Notes under the pieces: generated by a model
Seen by the model: the letters and a program-made list of their open reading frames with translations, nothing else
Told to the model about the DNA's origin: nothing
Database searches by the model: none
Translations under genes and position numbers: made by a program
Part shown: positions 1 through 8,130 of the stretch, piece by piece
Layout of the letters: each line of letters opens with the position of its first letter
How positions within the stretch are numbered: position 1 is the stretch's first letter
Source: Hyphomicrobiaceae bacterium
Lineage (GTDB): Bacteria; Pseudomonadota; Alphaproteobacteria; Rhizobiales; Hyphomicrobiaceae
Length of the DNA stretch: 42,305 bases
Reading direction: 5' to 3'
NCBI GenBank assembly: GCA_002919265.1
Contig: PKEY01000084.1
Coordinates: 1 to 42,305, forward strand

Positions 1-117
1 GTGCCTTGATGAAGCAGCGTTAACCTTTCCGAAAGCTCCTAAATCCCCAGATCTTCCTTGCCTTCGTCCATCGGGCGTCGGGGCGAGTGCGCACATATCG
101 GAGCATGGGGAGACTGC

Positions 118-2511
118 TCAGCCGCAACGGGAGTAGCCGCAGTCCCGGCACACCCAGCAGCCCTCCTCCCGCACGAAGGCCATCGAGTTGCATCTCGGAC
201 AGGTGCGAATACGAGAGCCAGCCCCGAAACTGACGCCACCGGAACCCGAAGAACCACTTCGGAAGGCTTCCACTTCCGCCCCGGCCTGCTTCAGCTCAAG
301 CAAAGGCTGCGCATTCTCTCCCCGCTGCAGGAAGCCAATCCGGATCATGTGCGTCTCAATCACACTGCCGATGGCTGCGAGCAGGCTGGGAACGTAGCGA
401 CCGCCCATCCACTGACCACCCTGCGGATCGAAGACGGCCTTCAGCTCATCGACGACGAAGCTCACATCCCCGCCGCGCCGGAACACGGCGCTGATCATTC
501 GGGTGAGAGCCACCGTCCAGGCGTAATGCTCGAGGTTGCGCGTGTTGATGAAGATCTCGAACGGTCGCCGGCGACCATCGTGCTCGATGTCGTTGATCGT
601 GATGTAGATCGCGTGGTCGCTGCCGGGCCACTTGAGCTTGTACGTATACCCCGCAAGCACCGGCTCCCGTTCGAGGGGCTTCGACATGTAGACGACGCCA
701 TCGTCGGATGGCCGGGTGACGAGCTGCCGTTGTGCAGCCCTTGCGACGCTGGACTTGCTGGCCGCCTGCTTTGAAGCCTCCTGCTCCGACATCGTGCGGC
801 TGGAGAGCACGGCGCCCGTCACCGGGTTCGGCCGGAAGGTTGTGCATCCCTTGAGGCCCAGATCGTAGGCGTCGAGGTAAACGTTCTGGAATTCCTCGAA
901 AGAGATGCTCGGCGGGCAATTGATCGTCTTGGAAATCGAGCTGTCCACGTGCCGTTGCAGCGCCGCCTGCATCTCCAGATGCGCCGAGGGTGGTAACTCG
1001 GCCGTTGTCACGAACGAATCCGGCAGCGGCACATCTTCCCCAAAGCGCGCCCGGAATAGCGCGTAGGCGTAGTCCTCAACCATGATCTCGCGATGTGTGC
1101 CGTCCCGCTCCAGAACGCGGCGCTTGTACCGGAAGTCGAACACAGGCTCGACGCCGCTCGACACATTGCCGGCGAGCAGCGAGATAGTTCCCGTTGGTGC
1201 GATGGACGTCAGGCATCCGTTGCGGATGCCGTGGGTGGCGATGGACTGTCGGACTTCCGTCCCAAGCCGAGCGACGCCGGGTCGCGCCAGAAACTTGTCG
1301 GCATCGTAAAGCGGGAATGCGCCTTTCTCTGCGGCTAGTTCGGCGCTCGCGAGATAGGCCGCGCGCTGAACATGCGCCATCCATGTCTCAGCCAGCGAAA
1401 GCGCCCGTGGGGAGCCGTAGCGCGCCCCGACGAAGATGAGCGCATCCGCAAGCCCGGTGATGCCGAGGCCGATGCGCCGCTTGGCCATGGCCTCCTTGCG
1501 TTGCGCTTCGAGCGGGTAATTGGACGCGTCGATGATCGCGTCGAGCAGTCGGACCGCGATCCTCACCCGCTCCTCGAGACGGCCAACGTCGAGGTCGGCC
1601 CCCGGCTCGAACGGCCGGTTGATGAGCCGCGCAAGGTTGATGGACCCGAGAAGACACGCGCCATAGGGTGGCAGCGGCTGCTCTCCGCACGGGTTCGTCG
1701 CGTGGATCTGCTCGCAATAGGCGAGATTGTTCTCGTCGTTGATCCGATCGATGAAGATCACGCCGGGCTCGGCATACTCGTAGGTGGCGCGCATGATCTT
1801 TTCCCACAGATCACGCGCCCTTACCGTCCGATAGACACGGCCATCGAACACGAGATCCCAGGGGCGATCCTCGCGAACCGCCCGGATGAAACCGTCGGTG
1901 ACAAGAACTGATAGATTGAAGTTGCGCAGACGCGTCGGGTCCGACTTGGCCGCCACAAACTCCTCGATGTCCGGGTGATCGCACCGGAGCGTCCCCATCA
2001 TTGCTCCGCGCCGGGCCCCAGCCGACATGATGGTGCGGCACATAGCATCCCAGACGTCCATGAAGCTGACGGGGCCTGAAGCGTCGGCGCCGATGCTCTT
2101 GACCAGCGCGCCCTTGGGGCGAAGGGTCGAGAAATCGTGGCCAATGCCGCCGCCCTGCTGCATGGTCAGCGCGGCTTCCTTCACGTTGTCGAAGATCGAG
2201 GCAAGGTCGTCCTCGATCCGGCCCATGACAAAGCAGTTGAAGAGGGTGACCTGCCGGCCGCTGCCCGCACCCGCGATGATGCGCCCCGCAGGCAGGAACT
2301 CGAAGCTGGCCATCGCCTCGTGGTAGCGCTGCTCCCAGCGCTCGCGGGCTTTCTTGCCGCCCTTTTCGACCGAAGCAGCCGTGCGCGCCACGCGCCGCCA
2401 CGTGTCGTCCAACGTCCGGTCCACCGGCGCCCCGTCTGCCGATTTCAGCCGGTACTTGTACTGCCAGATGTGCTCCGAGATCGGGCTGATGCTGAACGGA
2501 TCGGGGTGCAT
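118..2511 (-). CDS. nrdJ: Adenosylcobalamin-dependent (class II) ribonucleotide reductase
   Basis: Cytoplasmic enzyme that reduces ribonucleotides to deoxyribonucleotides with a B12-derived radical, so it needs neither oxygen nor a separate radical subunit. The 797-residue protein has the NPCGE motif at 273-277 (C275 is the expected thiyl cysteine). C93 and C286 are the expected redox pair, and C286 has the 11-residue spacing from C275 known in class II enzymes. A TSCPD-type domain follows at roughly 620-720. The C-terminus is a cysteine cluster (C771, C774, C785, C788, C791, C796) that looks like a zinc ribbon and may carry the shuttle cysteines. ATG start, with a plausible promoter just upstream. 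It is the last gene before the left edge on this strand, and 1-117 shows no further gene I can support. Confidence 0.95.
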   Translation of the reverse strand: MHPDPFSISPISEHIWQYKYRLKSADGAPVDRTLDDTWRRVARTAASVEKGGKKARERWEQRYHEAMASFEFLPAGRIIAGAGSGRQVTLFNCFVMGRIEDDLASIFDNVKEAALTMQQGGGIGHDFSTLRPKGALVKSIGADASGPVSFMDVWDAMCRTIMSAGARRGAMMGTLRCDHPDIEEFVAAKSDPTRLRNFNLSVLVTDGFIRAVREDRPWDLVFDGRVYRTVRARDLWEKIMRATYEYAEPGVIFIDRINDENNLAYCEQIHATNPCGEQPLPPYGACLLGSINLARLINRPFEPGADLDVGRLEERVRIAVRLLDAIIDASNYPLEAQRKEAMAKRRIGLGITGLADALIFVGARYGSPRALSLAETWMAHVQRAAYLASAELAAEKGAFPLYDADKFLARPGVARLGTEVRQSIATHGIRNGCLTSIAPTGTISLLAGNVSSGVEPVFDFRYKRRVLERDGTHREIMVEDYAYALFRARFGEDVPLPDSFVTTAELPPSAHLEMQAALQRHVDSSISKTINCPPSISFEEFQNVYLDAYDLGLKGCTTFRPNPVTGAVLSSRTMSEQEASKQAASKSSVARAAQRQLVTRPSDDGVVYMSKPLEREPVLAGYTYKLKWPGSDHAIYITINDIEHDGRRRPFEIFINTRNLEHYAWTVALTRMISAVFRRGGDVSFVVDELKAVFDPQGGQWMGGRYVPSLLAAIGSVIETHMIRIGFLQRGENAQPLLELKQAGAEVEAFRSGSSGSGGVSFGAGSRIRTCPRCNSMAFVREEGCWVCRDCGYSRCG

Positions 2512-2536
2512 GGCAGAACTCCGTAACTCGTGCCGA

Positions 2537-2565
2537 GAGTAGCCCCACCCCCTGCTCTCGTCAAC
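2537..2565 (-). promoter_or_regulatory. Candidate sigma-70-type promoter of nrdJ
   Basis: On the minus strand TTGACG (2565-2560) is followed by a 17-bp spacer and TACTCT (2542-2537). Transcription would then begin about 20 nt before the nrdJ ATG. The -35 box is good and the -10 box is weak. The site lies in the 65-bp gap between the acyltransferase gene and nrdJ. This is inference from sequence match only. No cobalamin riboswitch fits in so short a leader. Confidence 0.35.
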
Positions 2566-2576
2566 CTTTTGTTCTC

Positions 2577-3341
2577 TTAAAGTTCTTGTTTTGTATTAAC
2601 TAGCTTGACTGCTGCCGGCGGCGGGTTGGGCCCCGCGGCAGCCTCGGCAATGAGTCGGCTGCAGGCCGTCTCGATCCTGTCGACGACCAAAGCCTTGAAT
2701 TCGGATCGCTTCAGGCCCGGTGCAATAGGCTCGAGGATTTCGACGACAATAGTTCCCGGGTAGCGCTCGATCCGTCGCCGCGGCCAGTAAAGGCCGGAAT
2801 TGAGCGCCAAGGGCACGCAAGGAACGCCCAACGCCTCGTAGAGCATCGTGAGCCCAGGCTTGTAGTCAGGCGGGGCGCCCGGCGCACGCCGCGTGCCTTC
2901 CGGAAAGACGAGAATTTCGCGCCCGGCCTCGATTCTCTTGCGCGCCTCCCGCAGCAACTCACGCATGGCGGCGCCAGCGGCCTGCCGGCGCACAGGGATC
3001 ATACCGAACTTTCGGGAAAACCACCCATAGAACGGAATCCACATCAACTCGGCTTTCATGACGAGCGCCGGGTCCCGGAACAATGGGATGAGAGCGAAGG
3101 TATCCCAAGCCGACTGATGTTTCGCCGCCACCAGAATTGGGCCCGGAGGGAGGCGTTCGAGCCCCCTGACCTCCATCCGTGTTCCGACGATCTTTTCAAG
3201 CCACCACAAGCTCACGCGGGCATGCAGCTTCAGCGCCGCCATGGCCCATGATCGTGGCCCGAAGAGAAGCGGGCTACCAAGCAGCAAGAAGACAGCCGTA
3301 TTCACGTAAAAGACAACGGCAAAAATGATCGAGCGCAACAT
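2577..3341 (-). CDS. PlsC-type 1-acyl-sn-glycerol-3-phosphate acyltransferase
   Basis: Membrane-associated acyltransferase of phospholipid synthesis, expected to acylate lysophosphatidic acid to phosphatidic acid. The 254-residue protein has the family motifs in order: an N-terminal hydrophobic segment (about 5-25), HQSAWD with catalytic H75 and D80, the IPVRR motif near 115-119, FPEGTR at 146-151, and a VPLALNSG-type fourth motif. Length is normal for the family. It follows the YdcF-type gene with a short gap on the same strand, in the ftsE-ftsX-ydcF-plsC order. The paralogue (PlsC itself or an ornithine-lipid-type OlsA) cannot be settled from motifs alone. Confidence 0.87.
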   Translation of the reverse strand: MLRSIIFAVVFYVNTAVFLLLGSPLLFGPRSWAMAALKLHARVSLWWLEKIVGTRMEVRGLERLPPGPILVAAKHQSAWDTFALIPLFRDPALVMKAELMWIPFYGWFSRKFGMIPVRRQAAGAAMRELLREARKRIEAGREILVFPEGTRRAPGAPPDYKPGLTMLYEALGVPCVPLALNSGLYWPRRRIERYPGTIVVEILEPIAPGLKRSEFKALVVDRIETACSRLIAEAAAGPNPPPAAVKLVNTKQEL

Positions 3342-3356
3342 CGCGGGACTTGGTCG

Positions 3357-4001
3357 TCAGGAACGGTCAGGTATCTTTGCTGCGGCTATCCCCTGGGAAT
3401 TGACCAGCCGGGCCAAGGCATAGCGCGCGGCTGACGGCAGGAACTTCAAATACTCGGCAACAAGCAAACGCACGAGAGCAGGGTTGGTCCACCAGGCCCC
3501 ATCACGCGCCTGCCCAAACGCAACTGGATAGGGAATGAGCTCGACATCGGGCATGACGCGGCCAAGCTCAACCAGAGTTCGCGGCATGTGATAGCTGGAG
3601 GTCACGACGATCAGGCTCGTAAAGCCATGCTGCTGGACCCACGCGCGCGTCTCTTCCGCATTCCCGATAGTGTTCTGCGCTTCGTACCCCAGGTCCACGC
3701 AACAATCGAAGAGGCGTTGATCGAGCTGCGTCAGTCGCCGGATCTCCTCGCCGGTCGCCTGGCGATTGACCCCCGTCACAAGCAGTCTCTTGGCGAGCCC
3801 GCGTGCCAAGAGCTCGGCGGCTACTGAGATTCGCTGCTGCGTCCCCGTGAGCGCCACGATTCCATCCGCTTTGTGAGGCTGTGACGCGGGCGCCTCGGAG
3901 AGGACGGCGTTCGCGAACACGACGAACCCGATGCCGAGAGCCGCGAGCGCTATCAGCCCGGTCCCTATCCAAAACCGCCACTTTCTCCGTGCTCTAACCA
4001 T
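3357..4001 (-). CDS. YdcF/SanA-like DUF218 membrane protein
   Basis: Single-pass membrane protein with an extracytoplasmic DUF218 domain, a family linked to envelope integrity whose activity is not firmly known. From the chosen ATG the 214-residue product starts with a basic stretch (MVRARRKWRF) and one membrane helix. It then has the family landmarks: an ADGIVALTG strand, a KRLLVTG strand, N and E residues in a TIGNAEET segment, and VTSSYHMPR near the C-terminal half. The frame stays open to a TTG at 4079, but that would put an untypical Cys/Gly-rich stretch before the membrane helix, so I prefer 4001. It lies downstream of ftsX and 15 bp before the acyltransferase gene. Confidence 0.8.
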   Translation of the reverse strand: MVRARRKWRFWIGTGLIALAALGIGFVVFANAVLSEAPASQPHKADGIVALTGTQQRISVAAELLARGLAKRLLVTGVNRQATGEEIRRLTQLDQRLFDCCVDLGYEAQNTIGNAEETRAWVQQHGFTSLIVVTSSYHMPRTLVELGRVMPDVELIPYPVAFGQARDGAWWTNPALVRLLVAEYLKFLPSAARYALARLVNSQGIAAAKIPDRS

Positions 4002-4132
4002 CAAGTGCGTCCGACCGCCGGCTCGGCTTATGCTGCCGCTCCAGGCTCCCCCACAGCTCGAGCCGCAAACCTGATTCAAGCGGTGCTAGGATGAAAGTCT
4101 CCTAATTGGGCGCCGCCAAATTTTACAATTCC

Positions 4133-5227
4133 TCATTGCCGCGCATGCAGGATGCGATAAACACCGAACCGCGACGTGAGCATGCATAAGCCGGCAATCA
4201 CGACCACGACGAAGCCAAGAAACACATAGCCCGGGGTATCGAGCACGCCGGTGCCGACGAGGCGGCGCAAGTCTGCCATCGTCACCGTGCCACCGCCAAG
4301 CAGCTCCATCATCGCCGGCATTGTGTAAAACACGGCCATGGCGCAGAGCGCTCCAACGAGCCCCGCGCGGATGCCGAGAGAAAGGAAATGGCGCTCGAAC
4401 TCGCGCGCGATGAACCGGTCCGTCGCCCCCACGAGGTGCAGAACTTCCACGATCTCCCGGTTCGACGCCATCGCGCTGCGGGTGGCCGAGATGATGATTG
4501 CGGTCGTGGCCGCGGCCACCAGAAGGAGAATGGCCAACCCACCGAGGGCGAATGAGCGAGTCACCGTACGGATCTGCTGTTGCCAATGCCGATGGTCGTC
4601 CAGGATGACGCCCCGGAACTGGCGAGAAAGCGTCTGGCGCAAGGCCTGGATATCGGGCGGATTGCTGCGATCAAGCTCCAAAGCGATGAGGCGGGGCACC
4701 GGAAGGGTGTTCAGCACGTCGAGCTGCCCAAGCCACGGTTCGAGCAAGGCGTTCGACTCAGCCACGCTCAGCGCCCGGGCACTGCGGACGCCCGGCTGGC
4801 GAGTGAGGAACGCCACGACGTCATTGAGCGCGCTCTCGACGTTCGGCACTTCCGTGGGTTCGATCTGGACCGTCACCTCGCTGGCAATGTCCCGCAGCCA
4901 GGCCGACGCGGACTGGTTGATCATATAGACGGCGCCCGCGGTGAGACACGCGAAGAAGCACATGATCGAGATGACAAGCGTCAGTGAACGGCCTGTCACC
5001 GAATCGGGCGGAACGATCGGGGTCGTTGCCGGGTCGCGCGGCGGCTTCGTCGGAACATAGCTCTCACGCCCCAACGACTGCTGCGGACTTTGCGTTGCTG
5101 CGTGCTCGTAATCCATCGAGCGCGAATGCCCAGTGCCAGGATCGTTCAGCGCGTAGCCGCTATAGTCGTCTCGCTGGTACGCCGTCTCAAACCGGGTTGA
5201 GATCGGTCTGTCATACGATCCTGACAT
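4133..5227 (-). CDS. ftsX: Cell division ABC transporter permease-like protein FtsX
   Basis: Inner-membrane partner of FtsE. The FtsEX complex transmits the divisome state to periplasmic peptidoglycan hydrolases rather than moving a substrate. The 364-residue protein has a first membrane helix at about 81-102, a periplasmic ECD-like domain (about 105-220) and three more helices in the C-terminal half, as in the family. The 80-residue N-terminal cytoplasmic tail is hydrophilic and rich in Ser, Pro, Asp and Tyr, longer than in enterobacterial FtsX. The start overlaps the ftsE end by 17 bp, suggesting translational coupling. A later ATG (residue 38) is possible, but the first one has a GAGGG element close by. 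Confidence 0.92.
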   Translation of the reverse strand: MSGSYDRPISTRFETAYQRDDYSGYALNDPGTGHSRSMDYEHAATQSPQQSLGRESYVPTKPPRDPATTPIVPPDSVTGRSLTLVISIMCFFACLTAGAVYMINQSASAWLRDIASEVTVQIEPTEVPNVESALNDVVAFLTRQPGVRSARALSVAESNALLEPWLGQLDVLNTLPVPRLIALELDRSNPPDIQALRQTLSRQFRGVILDDHRHWQQQIRTVTRSFALGGLAILLLVAAATTAIIISATRSAMASNREIVEVLHLVGATDRFIAREFERHFLSLGIRAGLVGALCAMAVFYTMPAMMELLGGGTVTMADLRRLVGTGVLDTPGYVFLGFVVVVIAGLCMLTSRFGVYRILHARQ

Positions 5228-5867
5228 ATCCCTCGTGAAGCTCCAGGCGCGGCGCCCTGAACTGCCGCATCAGTTGATGGTCGTGGGTGGCGATCACCAC
5301 AGAGGTGCCGAGCCTGTTCAGCTCGATGAACAAACGCAGAAGTCTGCGGGCCATCTGCGGGTCGACGTTACCGGTTGGCTCGTCGGCAAGCAGCAGCTCA
5401 GGCTTGCCGATCACGGCGCGCGCGATTGCCGCGCGCTGCTTCTCTCCGCCCGAGAGCACGGAAGGATAGGCATGCATCCGGTCACCGAGCCCCACCCACT
5501 GCAGCAGATCGGTGACGTCGTCCTTGTAGTCCGAAAGCCGCTTGCCCACCACCCGCAGAGGCAACGCTACGTTTTCCCAAGTCGTGAGGTGGTCGAGCAA
5601 CCGGAAATCCTGAAACACGATGCCAATTCGCCGCCGCATTTGCGCCTTGCGGGCCGGCGTCAGTCGGCTTACGTCCTGATCGAAGATATAGAGCTGTCCT
5701 CGCGTCGGCGTGAGTGAGAGGAACAGCAGCTTGAGCAGCGAGGTCTTGCCCGCGCCGGAGGGCCCGGTGAGGAAGTGAAACGATCCGGGCTTCAGGTGGA
5801 AGCTCACCTCCCGTAAGACTTCGGGCCCCCGGCCATATTTTAATCCGACGTTCTCTAATCGGATCAC
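5211..5867 (-). CDS. ftsE: Cell division ATP-binding protein FtsE
   Basis: ATPase of the FtsEX complex at the division septum. From the chosen GTG the protein is 218 residues, the usual FtsE length. Walker A GPSGAGKT is at 35-42, the signature LSGGEKQ at 138-144, Walker B LLLADE at 158-163 and the H-loop histidine in IATHDH. The frame is open upstream to 6011, but those 48 residues are not FtsE-like. The GTG at 5867 has a strong GGGGGAAG ribosome binding site 6-7 nt away. It is the first gene of the ftsE-ftsX unit and is divergent from hpt across about 230 bp. Confidence 0.93.
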   Translation of the reverse strand: MIRLENVGLKYGRGPEVLREVSFHLKPGSFHFLTGPSGAGKTSLLKLLFLSLTPTRGQLYIFDQDVSRLTPARKAQMRRRIGIVFQDFRLLDHLTTWENVALPLRVVGKRLSDYKDDVTDLLQWVGLGDRMHAYPSVLSGGEKQRAAIARAVIGKPELLLADEPTGNVDPQMARRLLRLFIELNRLGTSVVIATHDHQLMRQFRAPRLELHEGYVRIV

Positions 5868-6100
5868 TGCAGACTTCCCCCGATTCTCCCGTTCAGTCTT
5901 ATGCGGGATGCGGCCACATCGATCAATCGCAGGATTGTGGCGCGTTCGTGTGCACCCGAATTTGCCCTGCCGGAGGGAGCCCACCCGGAAGCATCCGGAG
6001 CGAGCCGCCATGCCGCAGCCCTTATGGTCCCCCAGGTTGTGGGGATGTGCTAATCAGCCGATATATGAGGCAATTCGAAGTTGAGCCGGCGGGGACCTGA

Positions 6101-6652
6101 ATGAGTGAGACGAACGCCGAGAGCGATCGCGTCGAAGTCGTATTTTCTTCCGAGGAGATCGCCAACCGGATTGACGCGATCGCTACGCAAATCGCGGAGC
6201 AGAAGCTCGACCGGCTCCTCGTCATTGCAATTCTCAAGGGGAGTTTCGTCTTCGCCGCGGACTTGATTCGCGCCCTGTACAAGGTCGGGCTACAGCCCGA
6301 GGTCGACTTCATCTCCCTCTCCAGCTACCGCAAGGGCACCAAGTCCTCCGGCAAGGTCGAGATCCTTCGCGACATCGAGATGGACGTGAAAGGCCGCAAC
6401 GTGCTGCTGGTGGACGATATATTGGAGTCCGGCCGCACCCTCGCGTTCGCGAAGGACCTCGTTACCGCGCGTGGCGCCCAGAAGGTGCTGACGTGTGTGC
6501 TCCTCAACAAGCCCGTGGAAAGAGCGGTCCAAGTGGAAGCCGACTTTGCGGCGTTCGAATGCCCGAACGTTTTCGTGGTAGGCTACGGCATGGACCTCGC
6601 ACACAGGTTCAGGGAGCTCCCGTTCGTAGGGCATCTTCAGAACCGATCATAG
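6101..6652 (+). CDS. hpt: Hypoxanthine phosphoribosyltransferase
   Basis: Cytoplasmic purine salvage enzyme that joins hypoxanthine (and usually guanine) to PRPP to give IMP or GMP. The 183-residue protein shows the PRPP-binding motif VLLVDDILESGRT at 101-113 with the paired aspartates, the KG loop at 46-47 and the C-terminal hood residues around VGYGMDL. Length is normal. The ATG follows a GGCGGGG-rich stretch. A receiver gene begins 25 bp downstream on the same strand, so the two are probably co-transcribed. Confidence 0.93.
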   Translation: MSETNAESDRVEVVFSSEEIANRIDAIATQIAEQKLDRLLVIAILKGSFVFAADLIRALYKVGLQPEVDFISLSSYRKGTKSSGKVEILRDIEMDVKGRNVLLVDDILESGRTLAFAKDLVTARGAQKVLTCVLLNKPVERAVQVEADFAAFECPNVFVVGYGMDLAHRFRELPFVGHLQNRS

Positions 6653-6677
6653 GCTTTGCATTCGAGGGAGGGGCCAA

Positions 6678-7040
6678 ATGGCACGGATACTTCTGGCAGA
6701 CGATGACCCCGCCTCCCTCGATTTGATCGGCCGGACCCTGATGGCGGATGGCCACGAGGTGCTCCGTTGCGCGGATGGCACCGAAGCGTTCCAGCAGCTC
6801 TCCGCGGCTCCCGACAAATTCGATCTCCTGTTGACCGACATCGAGATGCCCGGAATGGACGGCCTGCAGCTCGCTGGCCGGGCAGCGACGCTCGCTCCTG
6901 ACCTGAAGATTTTGCTGATGTCCGGCTTTTCCGAGAGTTCGGATCAGGCCGGAAACCTCGGTTTTTCGATTGCCGGCTTCATCAGCAAGCCGCTGTCGCT
7001 CGAACAGGTGCGAAACGCCGTGCGGTCGGCGCTGGCGTAA
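6678..7040 (+). CDS. cpdR: CpdR-like single-domain response regulator
   Basis: A 120-residue receiver domain with no output domain. The acidic pocket DDD is at 8-10, the phospho-acceptor aspartate is D54 in the TDIEMPGMDG loop, the switch Ser lies in LLMSGF and the conserved lysine in ISKPLS. The LLLTDI-MPGMDG-L-LA pattern and MARILLA start resemble CpdR, which in alphaproteobacteria is phosphorylated by the CckA-ChpT relay and primes ClpXP proteolysis of cell-cycle proteins. A GGAGGGG ribosome binding site precedes the ATG. Family membership is strong. The specific CpdR assignment rests on overall similarity and could be a paralogue. Confidence 0.8.
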   Translation: MARILLADDDPASLDLIGRTLMADGHEVLRCADGTEAFQQLSAAPDKFDLLLTDIEMPGMDGLQLAGRAATLAPDLKILLMSGFSESSDQAGNLGFSIAGFISKPLSLEQVRNAVRSALA

Positions 7041-7060
7041 CCTCATGTTCGCTGCTGTTC

Positions 7061-7987
7061 CTACTCCGGGGTGGTAACCGACACGGACCTGTATTGCGTG
7101 CGAAGGCGTACGCGCTCGCGGTGAAGCGTATAGAGCCCAGCGCCAATGACGATCGCGATGCCTAGAAAGGTGAGTGCATCAGGAAGCTCGCCGAACACGA
7201 AGTAACCCGACAACACGGCGAACACAGTCGCAACGTACCGGAACGGGGTGACCACCCCCATATCGCCAGAACGCATGGCAATGACGGTCCAATAGTTTCC
7301 GCCGAAAGCGGTCACCCCCGCAGTCGCCAGGAACGCAATCTGACCCAGGGACGGCATCTTCCAGGCTTCCACGGGCGCGAGGGCCAAACCACCCAGCATG
7401 ACGCTGATGGCGGAAAAGCTTGTGAGCATGAGAGCCGGAAATGCCAGCCCTATGTGCTTCGTGAGAAGATCACGGGTTGCGACACATGCCACCGACGCGA
7501 GCACGAACACAGATGCCCAGTGGAATGCAGACGTCCCGGGCCGGATGATGATAAGCACGCCGATCAGGCCAACCACCAACGCCGTCCAGCGGCGCCAACC
7601 AACCGGCTCGCCGAGAAACAAGGCCGCGCCGCCAGTGATCGCCAGCGGCGCGAACTGACCGATGGCGTTGACTTCCGCAAACGGTATGCTCTGCAGGGCA
7701 AGAAAGAAAAAGAGCGTTGCGCCCACGTCCGAGATCGCGCGGATGAGCATCGTGGGCGTAATGGCGACGTAGACATTCCTGAGCGCCCCAGTGGCGTAAG
7801 CGGCGCACAACGTGATGCTGCTCGCGAAGACCCCGCGGACGAACATTATTTCGCCGGTCGGCAGCTCTCTGCCCACGAACTTGATGATCGAGTCGCCGGC
7901 TACGAAACTCGCCATCGCGGCGACCATAGCGAGAATGCCGCGCAGGTTGTCACTGCCGGCCAAAGCCGATCTCACCGACGACAGCAT
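7061..7987 (-). CDS. EamA/DMT-family permease
   Basis: Inner-membrane transporter of the drug/metabolite superfamily. The 308 residues carry about ten hydrophobic segments in two EamA halves (roughly 15-145 and 160-295), with the family-typical LGEP and FGELPD motifs closing each half. The substrate cannot be told from sequence. The gene is convergent with the receiver gene, the ends 20 bp apart, and the next gene on its strand lies about 140 bp upstream. A GGAGG lies about 15 nt before the ATG, so start choice is only moderately supported. Confidence 0.85.
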   Translation of the reverse strand: MLSSVRSALAGSDNLRGILAMVAAMASFVAGDSIIKFVGRELPTGEIMFVRGVFASSITLCAAYATGALRNVYVAITPTMLIRAISDVGATLFFFLALQSIPFAEVNAIGQFAPLAITGGAALFLGEPVGWRRWTALVVGLIGVLIIIRPGTSAFHWASVFVLASVACVATRDLLTKHIGLAFPALMLTSFSAISVMLGGLALAPVEAWKMPSLGQIAFLATAGVTAFGGNYWTVIAMRSGDMGVVTPFRYVATVFAVLSGYFVFGELPDALTFLGIAIVIGAGLYTLHRERVRLRTQYRSVSVTTPE

Positions 7988-8130
7988 AAGATTTCTGACG
8001 AGCCTCCGCGGAGCCGCTCTTCACCCTCGGTGAGCAGGCAAACCGCGCCAATCTACGAGCAGCCCGAAATGGCGCGCAAGAGCCTTACCTGCATAACTCG
8101 GGCGACAAAGCCGCTGCCGACAGGGCACGC

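Noticed and set aside
1..117. Possible start of a further gene at the left edge
   Set aside because: Only a tiny minus-strand frame with a short Glu/Lys-rich product appears; no family, no ribosome binding site and not enough sequence to judge.
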